Positions 27,063-39,503 of a DNA stretch of 64,000 nt are shown piece by piece. Within the stretch, counting starts at the first letter, position 1. Each line of letters begins with the position of its first letter. The notes beneath the pieces were generated by a model. That model was not told the origin of the DNA. It saw only the letters and a list, made by a program, of their open reading frames with translations, and did no database searches. Made by a program: the position numbers and the translations under genes. This DNA comes from Cacajao melanocephalus (taxonomy: Eukaryota; Chordata; Mammalia; Primates; Pitheciidae): assembly GCA_963573385.1 (NCBI GenBank), contig CAUYLG010048219.1, forward strand, positions 1 through 64,000, read 5' to 3'.

Positions 27063-27437
27063 TGTGTTAGTCCATTCTCACACTGATATGAAGAAATAGC
27101 GAAGACTGGGTAATTTATAAAGAAAATATATTAATTGATAGTTCCACATGGCTGGGAAAGCCTCAGGAAACTTAAAATCATGACAGAATGTAAAAGGGAA
27201 GAAAGGCACCTTCTTCACAGGGTGGCAGGAAGGAGAAGTATAAGCAGGAGAAATGCCAGATGCTTATAAAAACCATCAAATCTCATGAGATTCACTGACT
27301 ATCACCAGAACAGCATGGGAAAAATCACACCCATGATCCTATTACCTCCACCTTTGGTCCCACCCTTGACATGTGGTGATTATGGGGATTATAATTGAAG
27401 AAGCAATTTTGGGTGGGGACACAGCCAAACCATATCA
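27063..27437 (-). repeat. MST LTR (5' LTR of the provirus)
   Basis: It runs from 'tgtgttagtccattctcacactg' to 'agccaaaccatatca' on the + strand, the same family and orientation as the copy at 25150. The two differ at many positions, consistent with an old insertion. Confidence 0.88.
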
Positions 27438-28129
27438 ATTGGCTTTTGCTAACAGAACACTGACTGATTATAATTTAATGAGACACATATAGGTAGTAGT
27501 ATTTTAACTTAAAATAAAGTAACACATCAAGAATACATGTACAACAATGCAATGTGTGCCATACCATTTGTAATAGTATAAGTCTAAAATTAGGTCAAAT
27601 TTCTGACTATAGTTAGAAAGCTTAAAAATTACTTTCCTATGATGAACATTGTACCTTCAATAATAGGTCAGTCTATTTAGTTATTTTCGTGAATCTGCTA
27701 TTTATGTATACTTCAAGACCTTGTGAAATAATATATGAAATAAAAGATGTTTTCAAAAGAAGATGCTTATTAAAAATATCTTCAAGGGAGTAATATCAAC
27801 AGTCAAGACTTCTTAGGTTCAGAATTTTTATCCTCTGTGTATACAGATCTCTAGCAAAAAAAGGGCACCAGTAAACATCATTAACATGTTTTTTCATGTA
27901 CATATAGCCTCTATCATAATGATCAAAATTGTTTGCATTCTTTTACTTCTATTTTAGCTGGAATTTAATACATAATCTTCCATGGTACACTTCATGAAAA
28001 TGGTTTGTGCCAAGTAACATTAGTTATTAATTTGTGTAAAAGTATATTATTTTATTTATTTTTCTAAAATGATAGAAATATTTAACATAAGGTCTAGCAC
28101 ATTAACACATTATGTATTATGTATTGTTA
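27438..28129. other. AT-rich intronic sequence, nothing recognised
   Basis: The right end may include diverged 3' UTR of the adjacent antisense L1. No gene was seen. Confidence 0.45.
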
Positions 28130-29290
28130 AACATAGGCACAGTGTTGTGCATTAGCTCTCTAGAACTTTCTCATCTTGCAAAACTGAAACTTTATACACA
28201 GTGAATAGCAAATCTCCATTTTCCCTATCCTCTCAAGCCACTGACAACTCTCTGTTTCTGGGTTTGACTATTTTAGATACCTCATATGTATAGTCGTGTA
28301 GCATACATCCTTCAGTGACTAGCTTATTTTGCTTAGCATATCCTCCAGATTCATCCATATTGTCACCTATTGCCAGATTTCCTTCTTTTTTGTGGCCGAA
28401 TAATATTCCATTGTAAGCATATGCTACATTTTCTTTTGATGGGAATTTAGTTTGTTTCTATATCTTGGCTCTTGTAAATCATGCTATAATGAAAACAGAA
28501 GTGCAGTTAGCTCTTAGAGATCCTGATTTCAATTCTTTTGAATAAATAACCAGAAGTAAAATTGCCAGATCATATGGTAGTTCTATTTTCAATTTTTTGA
28601 AGAACCTCCATAATTGTTTTCCATAGTGGCTACACCCTTTTACATTCCCACCAGCAGTACAGGAGGGTTCCAATTTCTCCACATTCTGGCCAACAGCTGT
28701 TCTATTCTTTTCTTTTTTTTTAATAGTGGCCATCCTTACAGGTGTGAGGTGACAGCTCTCTGCTGTTTTGATTTGCATTTCTCTTATTGATTATTGACAT
28801 TTAGCATCTTTTCACATGCCTTCTGGCAATTTATTTGTATGCCTATTTTAGCGAAATGTCATTCAAGTCCTTTGTCCAATTTTAATTGGTTATTTGTTTC
28901 TTGCTATTCAGTTATTGCTATTTCTTATATATTTTGGAAACTAATCTCTTATTAGCTATATAGTTTGTAAATATCCATTGTAGGTTTTCTTTCTATCTGT
29001 TGGTTTTTTTTCTGTTTGTTTGTTTTTGCACAGTTTTTAGTTTGATATGGTTTCACTTGTCTATTTTTGTTTTTGTTGCTTGCTGTCATGTCTAAGAAAT
29101 CATTGCAAAGACCAATGCCATAAAGTTTTCTTCTAGACGTTTTACAGTTTAATGTGTAAATCTTTAATCCACTTTTGAGTTGATTTTTGTGTATGGTGTA
29201 AGATAATGGTCTAATTTTATTTCATTCATTTCCAATTGGATATCCAGTTTTCATTTGTTAAAGACTGTTCTTGTCTTCTTATAGCACTCC
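28130..29290 (-). mobile_element. Old L1 (L1M-type) LINE, truncated
   Basis: The + strand reads as an antisense L1: 'tttctgggtttgactattttagatacctcatat', 'ttcatccatattgtcacctattgccag', 'ccgaataatattccattgtaag', 'ccagatcatatggtagttctatttt', 'ggtgtgaggtgacagc'. These are the older L1M-style 3' ORF2/3' UTR rather than the L1P sequence seen at 6.4 and 58.9 kb. No intact frame remains. Confidence 0.88.
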
Positions 29291-29738
29291 TTAAAAATCT
29301 GTTACCTATATAAGTGCAGGTTTATTTCCGGACTCCCTATTCTGATTTTTATGCCATTACATTAAATGAGAAAATATAATATCTTATTCAACAACCTTCC
29401 TCCATGAAATTGGAGATTGGTGACTACTGGCCAAAAAATGAGAATAATCTTGATAAAAAGGTGGAGTGAAAGACTCGTCTGTAATGTCTCTAAATTTTAT
29501 CCATTTTTTAAGACCTTCTATTTGTCCTTCAAATTTTGTGCAATATATCCGAAGAATTCATACAAGATTTTCACAGATTTTCCACTAAAATTATCACTTA
29601 GAAAACATATTCTTAACATCTTTTAGCTGTAGTTTTTGGTGGATAAGTGAATTTCTTTGATTAGTGTTGCTTACACAGAGAGACATGGAAATAGGGTCTT
29701 CGTAGATGTCACTGCCTCCTCTAGTAAAGCTGAAAACA

Positions 29739-29759
29739 GCACACACACACACACACACA
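29739..29759. repeat. (CA)n microsatellite, about 10 units
   Basis: An uninterrupted CA run. Confidence 0.95.
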
Positions 29760-29966
29760 AGTCTGCAGCCAACCTACAGAATCCTAAGTATATGAGTTGA
29801 AGCAATTCAACTTGAGAAAATCCAAAACACATCCCATCTATTGACAAATTCATATATCTCTTATTGATGATTTTTCATTTGATGCCAAATAGCTATTTTT
29901 AAGAGTAAATCCTCAAGATTACAAACACTGGCAAACTTTTTAAAAAATACATTCTTTCCCCAGTGT

Positions 29967-30022
29967 TAAGCAAAGATGTATCATCTAAAACATAAATGTA
30001 AGCAAAGATGTATCATCTAAAA
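29967..30022. repeat. 24-bp perfect direct repeat, period 32
   Basis: taagcaaagatgtatcatct followed by aaaa occurs at 29967-29990 and again at 29999-30022, with an 8-base spacer. Confidence 0.95.
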
Positions 30023-31714
30023 ATAATAAAAACTATTGATAGTTTATTCATTTTTAACTCCTTCTAAATTTTGGCACCTCTTACTTTTGATAGTTTTGGA
30101 GGAGGAAGCAGAAGCAAATGAAAAAAATACTAAACAAAAAAATAAATTACTAAGAACTAGAGAGAGTGAAAAATGTGCATAACAGTTTAAAAGATTTAAC
30201 TTTGTAAACCAATCAACACATTTTCTTTAGTATGTAAATGTAACCACATTGTATAATTTTTTAATCAATAAGGTGGTAGGAAATTAAAACACTACAACCA
30301 CAGAGGAGATATAAAACAGGAAGCACAAGTCTCAGTGTTCTAATGAGCTGCATTGGGGTTTTGCTTTTGTTTTCAGTTTTTTGGATAATCAAAGACATAT
30401 TTAAAGGCAATAATTGTATTTCAAACCAATAAAACACACACAAACAACTCTTCAACTAGATTGTGTAAAATGTCCACTGATAGGAAAAGGAAAGAAAATC
30501 TTCATTGGTAGGAAAAGAAACAAAATAGGTTCAGAAAAATACACTTCATCTAACATCAAAGTTCTATGATAATTTTGTCAGACATAACAAATTAGATAAC
30601 TACAGAAATGGCAAATTATGATTTGTAGTATGCCTGAACTTCTATTTACTTCTTTACCAAGCATGTTTCCTCTTTGTTAGATGGTAAGATTTAATGGAAT
30701 CATGCTAATAGAAATAAGCTAATACCTTGGTGAGAATATTAGAATAGCAGAGAGGAAAATCAATGATTCTAACAAGTTAGCTCTTTTGAAAAATGTTCAC
30801 TTGGGCAAGGAGCAAAGGAATTAGATATCTACCTTTGTGCTTTTATTCTTGTAGGTCAGTTAATAGTCCTAACACGGGGCTAATAGAATATCCTGATTCT
30901 ATTTTACACATGACAACCAGTCAGGTGATATATTGTTATTTAAATTCCAGCATAATATTATTTTTCTTTACTGTACTTAACTTGTAAGTAAATTCACTAC
31001 TAAAAAAACATGCTGTTGACAGTGATTGAATGCCCCATAGAAAGAGTGCTGTTTACCTGTTTCTCTCTGCATTCTCAGTTTCAAGCACCAACATTAAATG
31101 AAATCGTGTTCTAATACGTGTGTGTGTGTGTGCCTGCATATACACATATACATATGTATTAGCTATATAACAGGTTATATAACACACTTTCATGTATATA
31201 GACACATAACATAAAATATACTTTCACTCAGAAGAAAATAATTATTAAATACTAGCTTCGTCTTTCTTCTTTACTGAAACATATCAGCTGGGTCCTGGAC
31301 ATTTTGCTTATGGTAGCATATATAAGAAAGAGAGTCAAAATAGAATGACATAAAAGAAAATAGCCATGAAAAAAAGTGAATGCATATGTTAAAGCAAAAT
31401 TGTGTGTGTGTTTAACTAATTCAAAAATGTGATTAACCCACATTTATTGATCTCTTTTTACTGGGTTTCATGCTTATATTTGGAAATGTAAAATAGTAAA
31501 AATTAAATTTGTATAATTTAGGGAAAGTCTGTCCTTACGGGTTTTGTGGAGCAATTGGAATCAATAAATGCCAAAATGCTCTGGAAATGGTAACTCTTAA
31601 TAAGTTCAGAATATTTATACAATTCCTAGAATTTTAATAAATGTGAAGAGAATGATGGATCTGAGTAAAGTATGTTTATTGATATTTAAAGAATGGAAGT
31701 AAACTCAACTCAGT

Positions 31715-31815
31715 GCTGTACAGGAAGGAGGACTGGAAGTCAGAGATCTACACCCTAATTTTTTTCTAGCTACATATTCTTGGATAAATCTCTTAACCTG
31801 CCTGAAAAATATGAA
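31715..31815 (+). mobile_element. MIR fragment
   Basis: 'gactggaagtcagagatctacaccctaattttttt...cttggataaatctcttaacctgcctgaaaaa' follows the MIR core ('ctgggttcgaatcc...ttgggcaagttacttaacctctctg'). Confidence 0.55.
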
Positions 31816-34800
31816 TTATTTTAAATTGTTTCTAAAGAATTTTTCCTAGGTGTATATTTTTATATATGCTGAAATAACATTTTGAGTAAAAAAACATAGT
31901 CGACTTGTCAAAGTACTGACTTTTGGGACCTAGTTTACAAATCTGTACTCTATTTACGAAAAAGTATGTTTTTTTCCAATAATACCAATCTACTGTTAAG
32001 AGCATATTTACCTCATTTAGGGAAATCTGCAAAAACAATTTGCCAAGAAGGCATTTTCAAAGTTATGGAAATGTCAATTTTTACATAGGACAGCTATAAA
32101 TGTGAAAAGTGATTATTTGTGCAGGCTCTTACTCTACGACTTAGTTTATGTGACTTACTACTGATAAACTACTTGTATGATAAGATGTATTTTTACAATT
32201 CTGAATTTATGATAAGATAATTTCTGGAAGTAGATTGGCATTCATAGTATCTTTATTGACAAGCTAAATTAAAGGCTGACTGATTTTTCTTTTTAATAGG
32301 CTTTACAATATTCAACTGCTTTAGTGTATGATGAAAGAGAAGGAGTATCAAATCTGATACATTGAATCCCAAGCACCTGAATGTGATCTCTGTTACACAC
32401 CAACTTTATAGAGAGGGGTGAAACAGGATGTGGGAGATACCTGGAGATGTGTCTGGGGAAGAAAGAAAATGCAGAAAGGGCACCTCAGAAGAAAAATTCC
32501 TTTGTTATGTGCCTTTATGAAATATGACCTTGATACAATAAACAGAAATGCCCCTTTGTTTACCAAATTCTGACAGAATAATAAAACTAAATTAATTTGA
32601 ATAGTTTCTATTTGTTCACAAATCCCAAGTAACAGTTTCATCAATTGAGCCAGTGCCCTTCCAACAACCCTGTCTCTTTTTTTTTTTTTTTTGGTTTTAA
32701 TCTGGTAGGAATTCTGCCAAGATTTTGCCTTAAATATCAAAAGGCAGATCAACTATATAAAGGGCTCCATGTAGAGTAGATTGATTCGAGGGCTTTCGGC
32801 CACTAGCCCTCTTAATTTGAGACTATTGAATTGATCCTGCTTTGTTTACACGTGTGTGTGTGTTTATGTATGTTACACATGTATACACATACACACACCC
32901 ATATGTAAAAAAAAAAACCCAGGATACACACACACACATACACACACACACACACACACATGCATGCCTTAATTTCCAATTAATTTGCTCTTATCAAACC
33001 TTGGGAAACACATTGACCCCAAAGTGAAATAAACCTCTTGAGAATACTATCAGTATTCCTTTGCAAGAATTAGGCAGCTAAACATCACCTTAATAAGGAT
33101 TTAGTCAGAAACAGATTTGTCCCTTACACAATGTCTCTGCTTGCTTAGTTTTTTGTGCAATTTTAAAATACACTACAGTGTCTATATCCTCCTTTAATTG
33201 GTACATTTTCTTCCAAACACCACAGCTGAAAAGTACCAAGACATATATTTTAGGACCATGCATATGCTTAAACTGTTTATAATTGAATGTGTTAGAGATT
33301 TATTATAAAATACTTTTATTAAATGCTCACATTCAACTTTTCAGAGTAACTTTTTTTCCAATCAAAAACTGGTATGTTAGCTTTCATTATTAGAGAATAG
33401 CATATTATTTTGAAGGCATTAATACATTTTGATTTCTTAGTCAATTACAAAATAAATATATAAATGAAACACTCTTTGTCAAATATTCTGTTTAAGAAAG
33501 TCATTGGTTACCTCAAGTGAAGTAGTCCAAGGAAAAAAGATAAAACACCTGTGTTCAAAGAATATGGTTTAGAAATTTTTAAATGCCATTTTAAATGTTT
33601 TAAATAATTTCTGGTATTTCCTAGTGATCATTTTACCAAACAGTTTAAATATATTAAAAACTGGACAATTAATATTTTAAGGACATAAAAATAGATGACA
33701 TAAGGAAGTTGAAAGAGTCTTATTTAATGAAAATAATGGGTAAGAATAATAAAATCTACAGAAAAAGAGAAAGGAAAGAAATTAAAAGTCTCTTAGGAAA
33801 TATCCTGGTCAAGTAGATTGTATTTATATCTTGTTTTATAGTATTAGCCAGGCTGAAGTTTTATAATGAAATGACCCTGACCTGAAGCCTCCTTTGCAAA
33901 TGACTAGTGCCTTAATTATTTGCATCTGTGAACTCAAATGAACATACTTAAGGATATATCAATATGCTCATAAATCATCTGCAGGCGATAAGTAGTCCAA
34001 CATAGATAATTAGAGAATTTACGGAAGGCTTACTCCCTCTGTTTATCTGCTTATGACATTTGCGGTACAGCCCTAACAGCAGGATAATTACTAGATTTAT
34101 TCATCAAACAAAATCACGCCTTCTGGGAATGCACAGTGACTCCGGTTTTAGGACTAATAAAGACATTTTTCACCAAAACTCAAGTACTAATTTGCTCAAT
34201 AACTAGATGCAATAAGCTTTTATGGAAGCACTCAAAGAAAAGGCTTGGCACCAGAGGGCAGATAATTAAAGGTGCAGTATCCCTATACAAAAGGATCTGA
34301 ACAATTCCCTGACCATATTAAAATTTAATTGTTGAATGTTAATTGAAAAAAATATAAGTTGCTTCTGTTCTCTGAGTTACAGTAATTATTCTCCTCAGAA
34401 CAAAAACATATCTGTATGTCTAAGTTAGCAACAAAAGAAAACAACCTAAGATAAAATGCTCTAAAAACTTATCATAGACTGAATACCCAAGTAAATACAA
34501 ATTAAAATTAAAATTTTTTCTGCAACAGTGATCACCTTTAAAGTCAGCACGCATTTGATTTGAATTTGTTCTCCCTTTCTCTCTCTCTCTTTACCTCCAT
34601 ACAACCCTTCCTTCCCCTCTACAAATAGAAGAATTGTGGTTAGTTGACTTGTTTTCCTTTAAAAGTTTCAAGAATTTTTTTTAAGTGATAATGGCCCAAA
34701 ATATTTTAGTGATTTGGAATGCAAGTATTCTTTAACTGCATTTTCCCCTTCATAATTGTTTGAAAGTCCGATATCTTTAATTCATTCGGACTTCTCTTTT

Positions 34801-35922
34801 GTATTCACAAAAGGCAGCTACTTCAAATTTTTAAAAAAGCATTATTGATCAAACTCGTTGACCATTAGTTACAGCTATCACTGCCCAGTTTGCTTTTCCA
34901 AACAGAATCTCAAGAAATTATTGAGTAATCACAGTTAAATTCTAAATGTTTACATCACTGTTCTGCTGAAAGAAATAAGAATAATGAAGTGTTGTTATTT
35001 TTTAAATGTTTCCACATGGGATAGTTAGGGTGTTCCCCTAGAATCTAAGCTTTTCCTACACCAGAATCAGAAATGGTCAGGCCTTTGGGCTCACTTTCTG
35101 CTGCAGAGGAATGATGAACTACACAAAATGCAGACTTTTAAACTCATATTTAATTGTTTAATGTCATGGCTCTTGGTAGAGCATTGTTGCTTGAAAAATA
35201 AATTGGGTAATTCAATTAAATGGCTACAGAAGATACATCATATCAGATGTAGAAAGGCACTAACCCCAGCTTGAACTTGACGTCCCACATCGCTTCACTT
35301 ATTTGACAAATGGATTCTTGAAAATAATTGAAACACATGACTGCCAGCATAGGTCAATAATACTTTTTGCCATTCAGCCTCTTAACAGCTTCCATTTTTT
35401 CTTGCACTGTGCCATTCAGGGCAAAGATTGCATTTGCCTGGTAAATCATGCAAGCATTATTACTAAAATGGGACTAAATGCAATGAAAATGGACTACATA
35501 AAAGTAATGGCACTTAAGTAAAAGGAAGACCATCTACTAGGGCAAACACTAAATGTCAGAGTTAAATACTATATGACATTACTTCCATTACAAGCTCATA
35601 TCATGCACGTAAGAAAGCAAACTCACTAACTACAGCTGCATACTACGTTTTCATATTGTTAACCAATGTTTTCAAGACACTACTGTTAATCCAGATTTAA
35701 AGCAGAACTACATATCTGTTGTTTCAAGTTTTCTCTCCTATAACTCTTTAGGCAGAACAGATACATTTAGGCAAAAACAGAATCACTGCCTAAATTTTTG
35801 AAGGAACATCATTAACAGATTTAAAGACTAATACTTGGTCTCTGAGAACACTAAGACAAGGAACAATTACAAACAGCAAAGAAACTTAAAAGTGTTGTCC
35901 AGGTAAATAGGTTTTGAAAGAC
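31816..35922. other. Long repeat-poor intronic tract, no gene recognised
   Basis: Apart from T and CA/GT simple repeats around 32676-32692 and 32850-32960, about 4 kb lacks recognisable transposons. The 33820-34250 part includes an octamer motif ATTTGCAT at 33918-33925 and well-mixed composition. Conserved non-coding DNA is possible but unproven. Confidence 0.5.
32852..32960. repeat. Alternating (GT)n / (CA)n tract with an A11 run
   Basis: A GT run at 32852-32862 is followed by mixed tgtatg/acacat, an A run, and (AC)n at 32922-32959. The GT and CA parts are complementary. Confidence 0.9.
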
Positions 35923-35950
35923 AAAAACAAACAAACAAACAAACAAAAAC
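35923..35950. repeat. (AAAC)n simple repeat
   Basis: Five to six AAAC units, 'caaacaaacaaacaaacaaa'. Confidence 0.93.
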
Positions 35951-36289
35951 ATGTTTTAACCTATGTTACCCTGATTAGGAAGTATAGGAAGTATACTGAA
36001 AAAAAAAATCATTAGTGATTTATTTAATCTCAATTTGCTTGTATTAATACATTCTAAATGGTTAAGAGGGAACTAGTAGATAAAGCAGAGTTTGCAGATC
36101 CAAACAGAAACTGATCTCTTCTTGTTTTTCATTTGTAAACAGAGACTGCCAATTTCTTAATGTTTTTGGTTTGGTGTGGTGAGGTTTTTGATAATAAAAA
36201 AAAAAGTGTCCTAGTTTTGTAATGTTCAAGCTTTCAACAGTTACTTCACAATTAGGCAATTCTACTTAGAGATAAGAATGCAATCAAAA

Positions 36290-36445
36290 TACTCAGGATT
36301 GACTCCTGCCTTCTGCCAACAGCAAGTTACTTAACCTCTTTATGCCTCAGTTTTCACATCTGTAAAATGAAGATAAATTTCTTAAGAGGATTAATTTTAA
36401 AAATGCTTAATGGTGTGCCTAACAATAAAGGCTCACTAATGTCTG
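36290..36445 (+). mobile_element. MIR SINE relic
   Basis: 'caagttacttaacctctttatgcctcagttttcacatctgtaaaatgaagataa' is a clear MIR core, followed by 'aggattaattttaaaaatgcttaatggtgtgcctaacaataaaggctcac'. Confidence 0.88.
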
Positions 36446-36854
36446 CAGGCACTGTAAATAAAAAAGTCTGAATCAATCATAAGGTATTTTTTATAAGGAG
36501 ACATTTTGAAATGAGCACATGTGCATTTTAACATGGGAGTCTCATTTAAACGTTCTCAGCTCATATTTTATTTTTGACCCTTTCTGGACCATAAAGCTCT
36601 TTTAACTTTCATTTTATTGATCAAACTTTCTTTCCTTAAAGAAACTTGCTTTTTAAATAACTCCTTAAAGTTATACTGCAACCTTCAGCAGAACCCATTT
36701 ACCTGCCTGTAGGAGTTAATTGATCCACTTCAGGTTTCCAAAGTTTATCAGACAATTGTTTTCTCCAGTCAAGATAAGTAATAGAAAACAACTACTTAGA
36801 CTCCTTAAAGATTGTGATTATTTCCTACAAAGCTCTCCTTTTTTTTCCCCGTGG

Positions 36855-37010
36855 TTAATTTTTTTTAAATTGCATTTTAGGTTTTGGGGTATATGTGAAG
36901 AACATGCAAGATTGTTGCATAGGTACATACATGGCAGTGTGATTTGCTGCCTTCCTCCCCATTACTTATATCTGGCATTTCTCCCCGTGCTCTCTCTCCC
37001 CAGCTCACTG
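36855..37010 (-). mobile_element. L1 3' UTR fragment (L1P-like)
   Basis: 'ttttaggttttggggtatatgtgaagaacatgcaagattgttgcataggtacatacatggcagtgtgatttgctgcc' is the antisense primate L1 3' end. The 154-codon frame 36720-37184 runs through it and is not considered a gene. Confidence 0.8.
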
Positions 37011-38834
37011 TTCACATGCTGTTTTATAGGAAAAGGCAGCTTCCCACCAAGAAGCTGTGTCTGTGCTTACAAGTTCCAGAACTCTATCCCATTCGTCCTG
37101 AACAACAGCACGGTACAGTGCATCTTTCAAGAAGAAAATAATATTCTGTGTGGTATTCTCCATGCATTAAATATTTTCTTCTAAATAGTAACTCTACCCC
37201 AAAGCATGGTTCTGGTCAGTCTGCCAGTAAGTGCAGAAGCTGGAAAACCAAGGCTCCTGGGTGGGCACTCTTTGCCTTAACAGCACCACTGTCCTCTGTG
37301 GCTTGGGGCCAATACTACCCACGTGGAGGGCTTTTGAGGACTGTGTGACATCATTCCTGGAACCCCCATCAGTGTGTGATATATGGTAGGCTGGCATTGT
37401 TGTCCGTTTGTCCCTCTTTCTATATATTCTCCTCCCCAAGATCAGAGATCAGGAAAGGGACCAAGGGTAATGGAAAGCTGACAATCCCAAGAAAAGAGTC
37501 AGATGGTTTTGCCAGCTCTGAGTTTTTGGAGGACTCAGACTGAGTGGGGTGATGGGAAAATGAGGGCAATGTAGCCGTTGACATGTAATGTGGTTATGAA
37601 GGGAAACACGGAGTGGCTTCCATTTGCTGGCCCCTCCATCTGGCTTCGACTGGAAGTGACTTGAGATTAAAACTGAGCCTCAGGTTCTGACCTTGACTGG
37701 CTCCGGTGTGTTGGGCAGCGGCAGGGCACACCTCGATGGCTTTTCATTAGGGAAATGGGATTTTGGCACATTTTGTGAGCCAGGCCTTTCCAGGTTTGCC
37801 AGATTGAAATTCGGTCCGGCGGAATTTATAGAGGTTGGTTCTGAGGATTTTAATTTGGTATGCAGGCTTCTTCATCTCTAGAATGTTCCCCAGATGAAAA
37901 CCCTTGCCTGAGCCGAGATGCAGTTAAGGGTCAGTTAATCCCTCCTGCTCTAATCTATGGGATCTGGCCTAGCCCGACCCTGTTAACTTCAGTGAGGTTG
38001 GGCTCTGAACCACAAGAATGGTCTGGTCCCTGAGGCATCTGGGGGCAGAAAGAGGGGCTTTGGAAGGACACTCAAGTGTGAATCACCAGTTGCCAGGTGA
38101 CAGGGCCACGTGTTCCCTTGCTTTCCCCTCTTCTCCTTCTCTCTCATTCTTTCCTTCCCCGGAGGTCCTGCCAGGTCTTGAGATCCTGCTAGGTGCCAGG
38201 TATTTTGCAAGTTGTTACCTCTTATCCTATTGGGAGTCTACTTAGTAGCTTTCACTGTCCCTGTTGTACATGGTAGAAAACAGGCTTGGAGAAAGGGAGG
38301 GTCTTACCAAAGGACATACCACCAGAACATTCCAGAGTTAGAAAGTGGCTCCAGGTCAGAGTTTCTCTGTTCCTTTTTTCTTGCATGTGAAATGGGGCAA
38401 GAATAACACAAAATTCTTGTTGGAAAAAAAATCAGGCAACTTACATGGAATACTTTATGCAACACCAAGAATATGGTAGGTGCTTAATATACCTACTATA
38501 AGTTTCTTTCCCTTCCATTGCATTCCTGGTATCTAGATCCTTTCATGGTCTCAGAAAACGCAGCCTACTTTCAATGTACCTGTTGGCTTTTTTCTCATCC
38601 CAGACTTAGACTGTTTTAATGTTTTTTTTTCTCCCATCTTTTCCATTCAACCCTCTTGTTACTGCCACCCAGTAACAAGTAATTGGAAAATTAGCAACCT
38701 ATCAAGCTGGGTTCAACATCTACCTAGCAGCAGCACCCGCATGCTCTGTGTACCATGCTTGATGTCACTCTAGCCACAGTCTTTAGAGACTGCATTTATA
38801 ATACCAATGATTAAAATCATTTAAAATTATTATT
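37011..38834. other. GC-richer unique sequence upstream of the coding exon
   Basis: About 1.8 kb without recognised repeats, and visibly richer in G+C than the preceding 36 kb. There are no CpG clusters suggesting a promoter, and no splice-bounded open frame with coding character. Confidence 0.5.
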
Positions 38835-39067
38835 ATCAATGGTAGCTACCACTTACTGAGTATTTAAGACGCAAATGACCATGCAAAGTGCTCAATGTGG
38901 TATATTTATTTTCTCTGCCCACCATATATCAAAGTCATGCATTATTACCAGTCCTCATATTAGATGAGAACACTGAAGATGAGAGAGGTTAAGTGACTTG
39001 TGCAAGGTCACACAGCTAAAAAGCAGTAAGCAGGCTTTCTTGTGCCTTTGGCCATGAAAGCTGTGCT
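38835..39067 (-). mobile_element. MIR SINE relic, about 320 bp upstream of the exon
   Basis: 'accacttactgagtatttaag', 'atgagaacactgaagatgagagaggttaagtgacttgtgcaaggtcacacagctaaaaagcagtaag' is a reverse-complement MIR. Confidence 0.85.
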
Positions 39068-39119
39068 CTCGGCCAGAATGTTGTTGTTACCACAGTACTG
39101 AGAGATAAGAAAGGGCATG

Positions 39120-39265
39120 GGACCAGCTCAGCTTTGGAGTTGAGACCCAGCAGGACACCTGGGTCTCCCTCCTGGCCCTTCCAGGAAGGAGCTGTGTGAC
39201 AGTAGGCAAGTCATTTTGTCTCTCCATGTCTCTTTCCGTAAAAGGAACCCTGAGTGGGGACATTG
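39120..39265 (+). mobile_element. MIR SINE relic, sense, about 120 bp upstream of the exon
   Basis: 'gctttggagttgagacccagcaggacacctgggtctccctcctggccc' and 'gctgtgtgacagtaggcaagtcattttgtctctccatgtctc' match the MIR 5' and core regions. Confidence 0.75.
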
Positions 39266-39361
39266 AGTGGACACATGCTCCTCCTGTTGATCCTGTTGTT
39301 CAGATTGGTTTCCTGTTCTAAAAGCCAGGTTCTCTGTCTGGCTGATGTGATCTCAAGCTGT

Positions 39362-39386
39362 TAATTTCTCTCTTGTTTTTCAGGTA

Positions 39387-39389
<3 letters not shown>
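39362..39389 (+). promoter_or_regulatory. 3' splice site with a juxtaposed donor-like sequence
   Basis: The tract taatttctctcttgtttttc runs into CAG at 39381-39383 and is a good polypyrimidine tract plus acceptor. The exon starts GTAATG, so the junction reads CAG|GTAATG and itself resembles a 5' splice site. Acceptors directly followed by a donor-like sequence are the hallmark of recursive splice sites and RS-exons in very long vertebrate introns. Use as a recursive site is inference. Confidence 0.75.
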
Positions 39390-39485
<96 letters not shown>

Positions 39486-39501
39486 GTGCTTACAATTTGT
39501 A

Positions 39502-39503
<2 letters not shown>

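Larger units (their letters stand above)
25150..27437 (-). mobile_element. Full-length MST-type MaLR provirus (two LTRs + internal region)
   Basis: Two LTRs of the same family, both in minus orientation, flank an about 1.54-kb internal region (25526-27062), the usual length for THE1/MST-type non-autonomous MaLR elements. MaLR internal regions derive from an ERVL-like gag segment and carry no polymerase. Here the region is broken by many stops, and only short frames remain (such as 26035-26316). It is inserted antisense to FAM135B. No matching 5-bp flanking duplication is evident. It is described only as a decayed relic. Confidence 0.85.
29291..31710. other. Unique intronic sequence with small tandem features
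   Basis: Contains (CA)n at 29739-29759, a 24-base perfect direct repeat at 29967-29990/29999-30022, and (GT)n near 31120. No gene was recognised. Confidence 0.55.

Noticed and set aside
36720..37184. 154-codon open frame, the longest in the window
   Set aside because: It runs through an antisense L1 3' UTR fragment and T-rich unique sequence, has no splice or promoter context and no recognisable domain.
37500..38400. GC-richer stretch considered as a promoter or CpG island
   Set aside because: CpG dinucleotides remain sparse and no initiator or first-exon structure with a donor was evident.
38835..39265. tRNA-like sequences
   Set aside because: The MIR elements are tRNA-derived but have no intact cloverleaf. 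No functional tRNA gene was found in the window.
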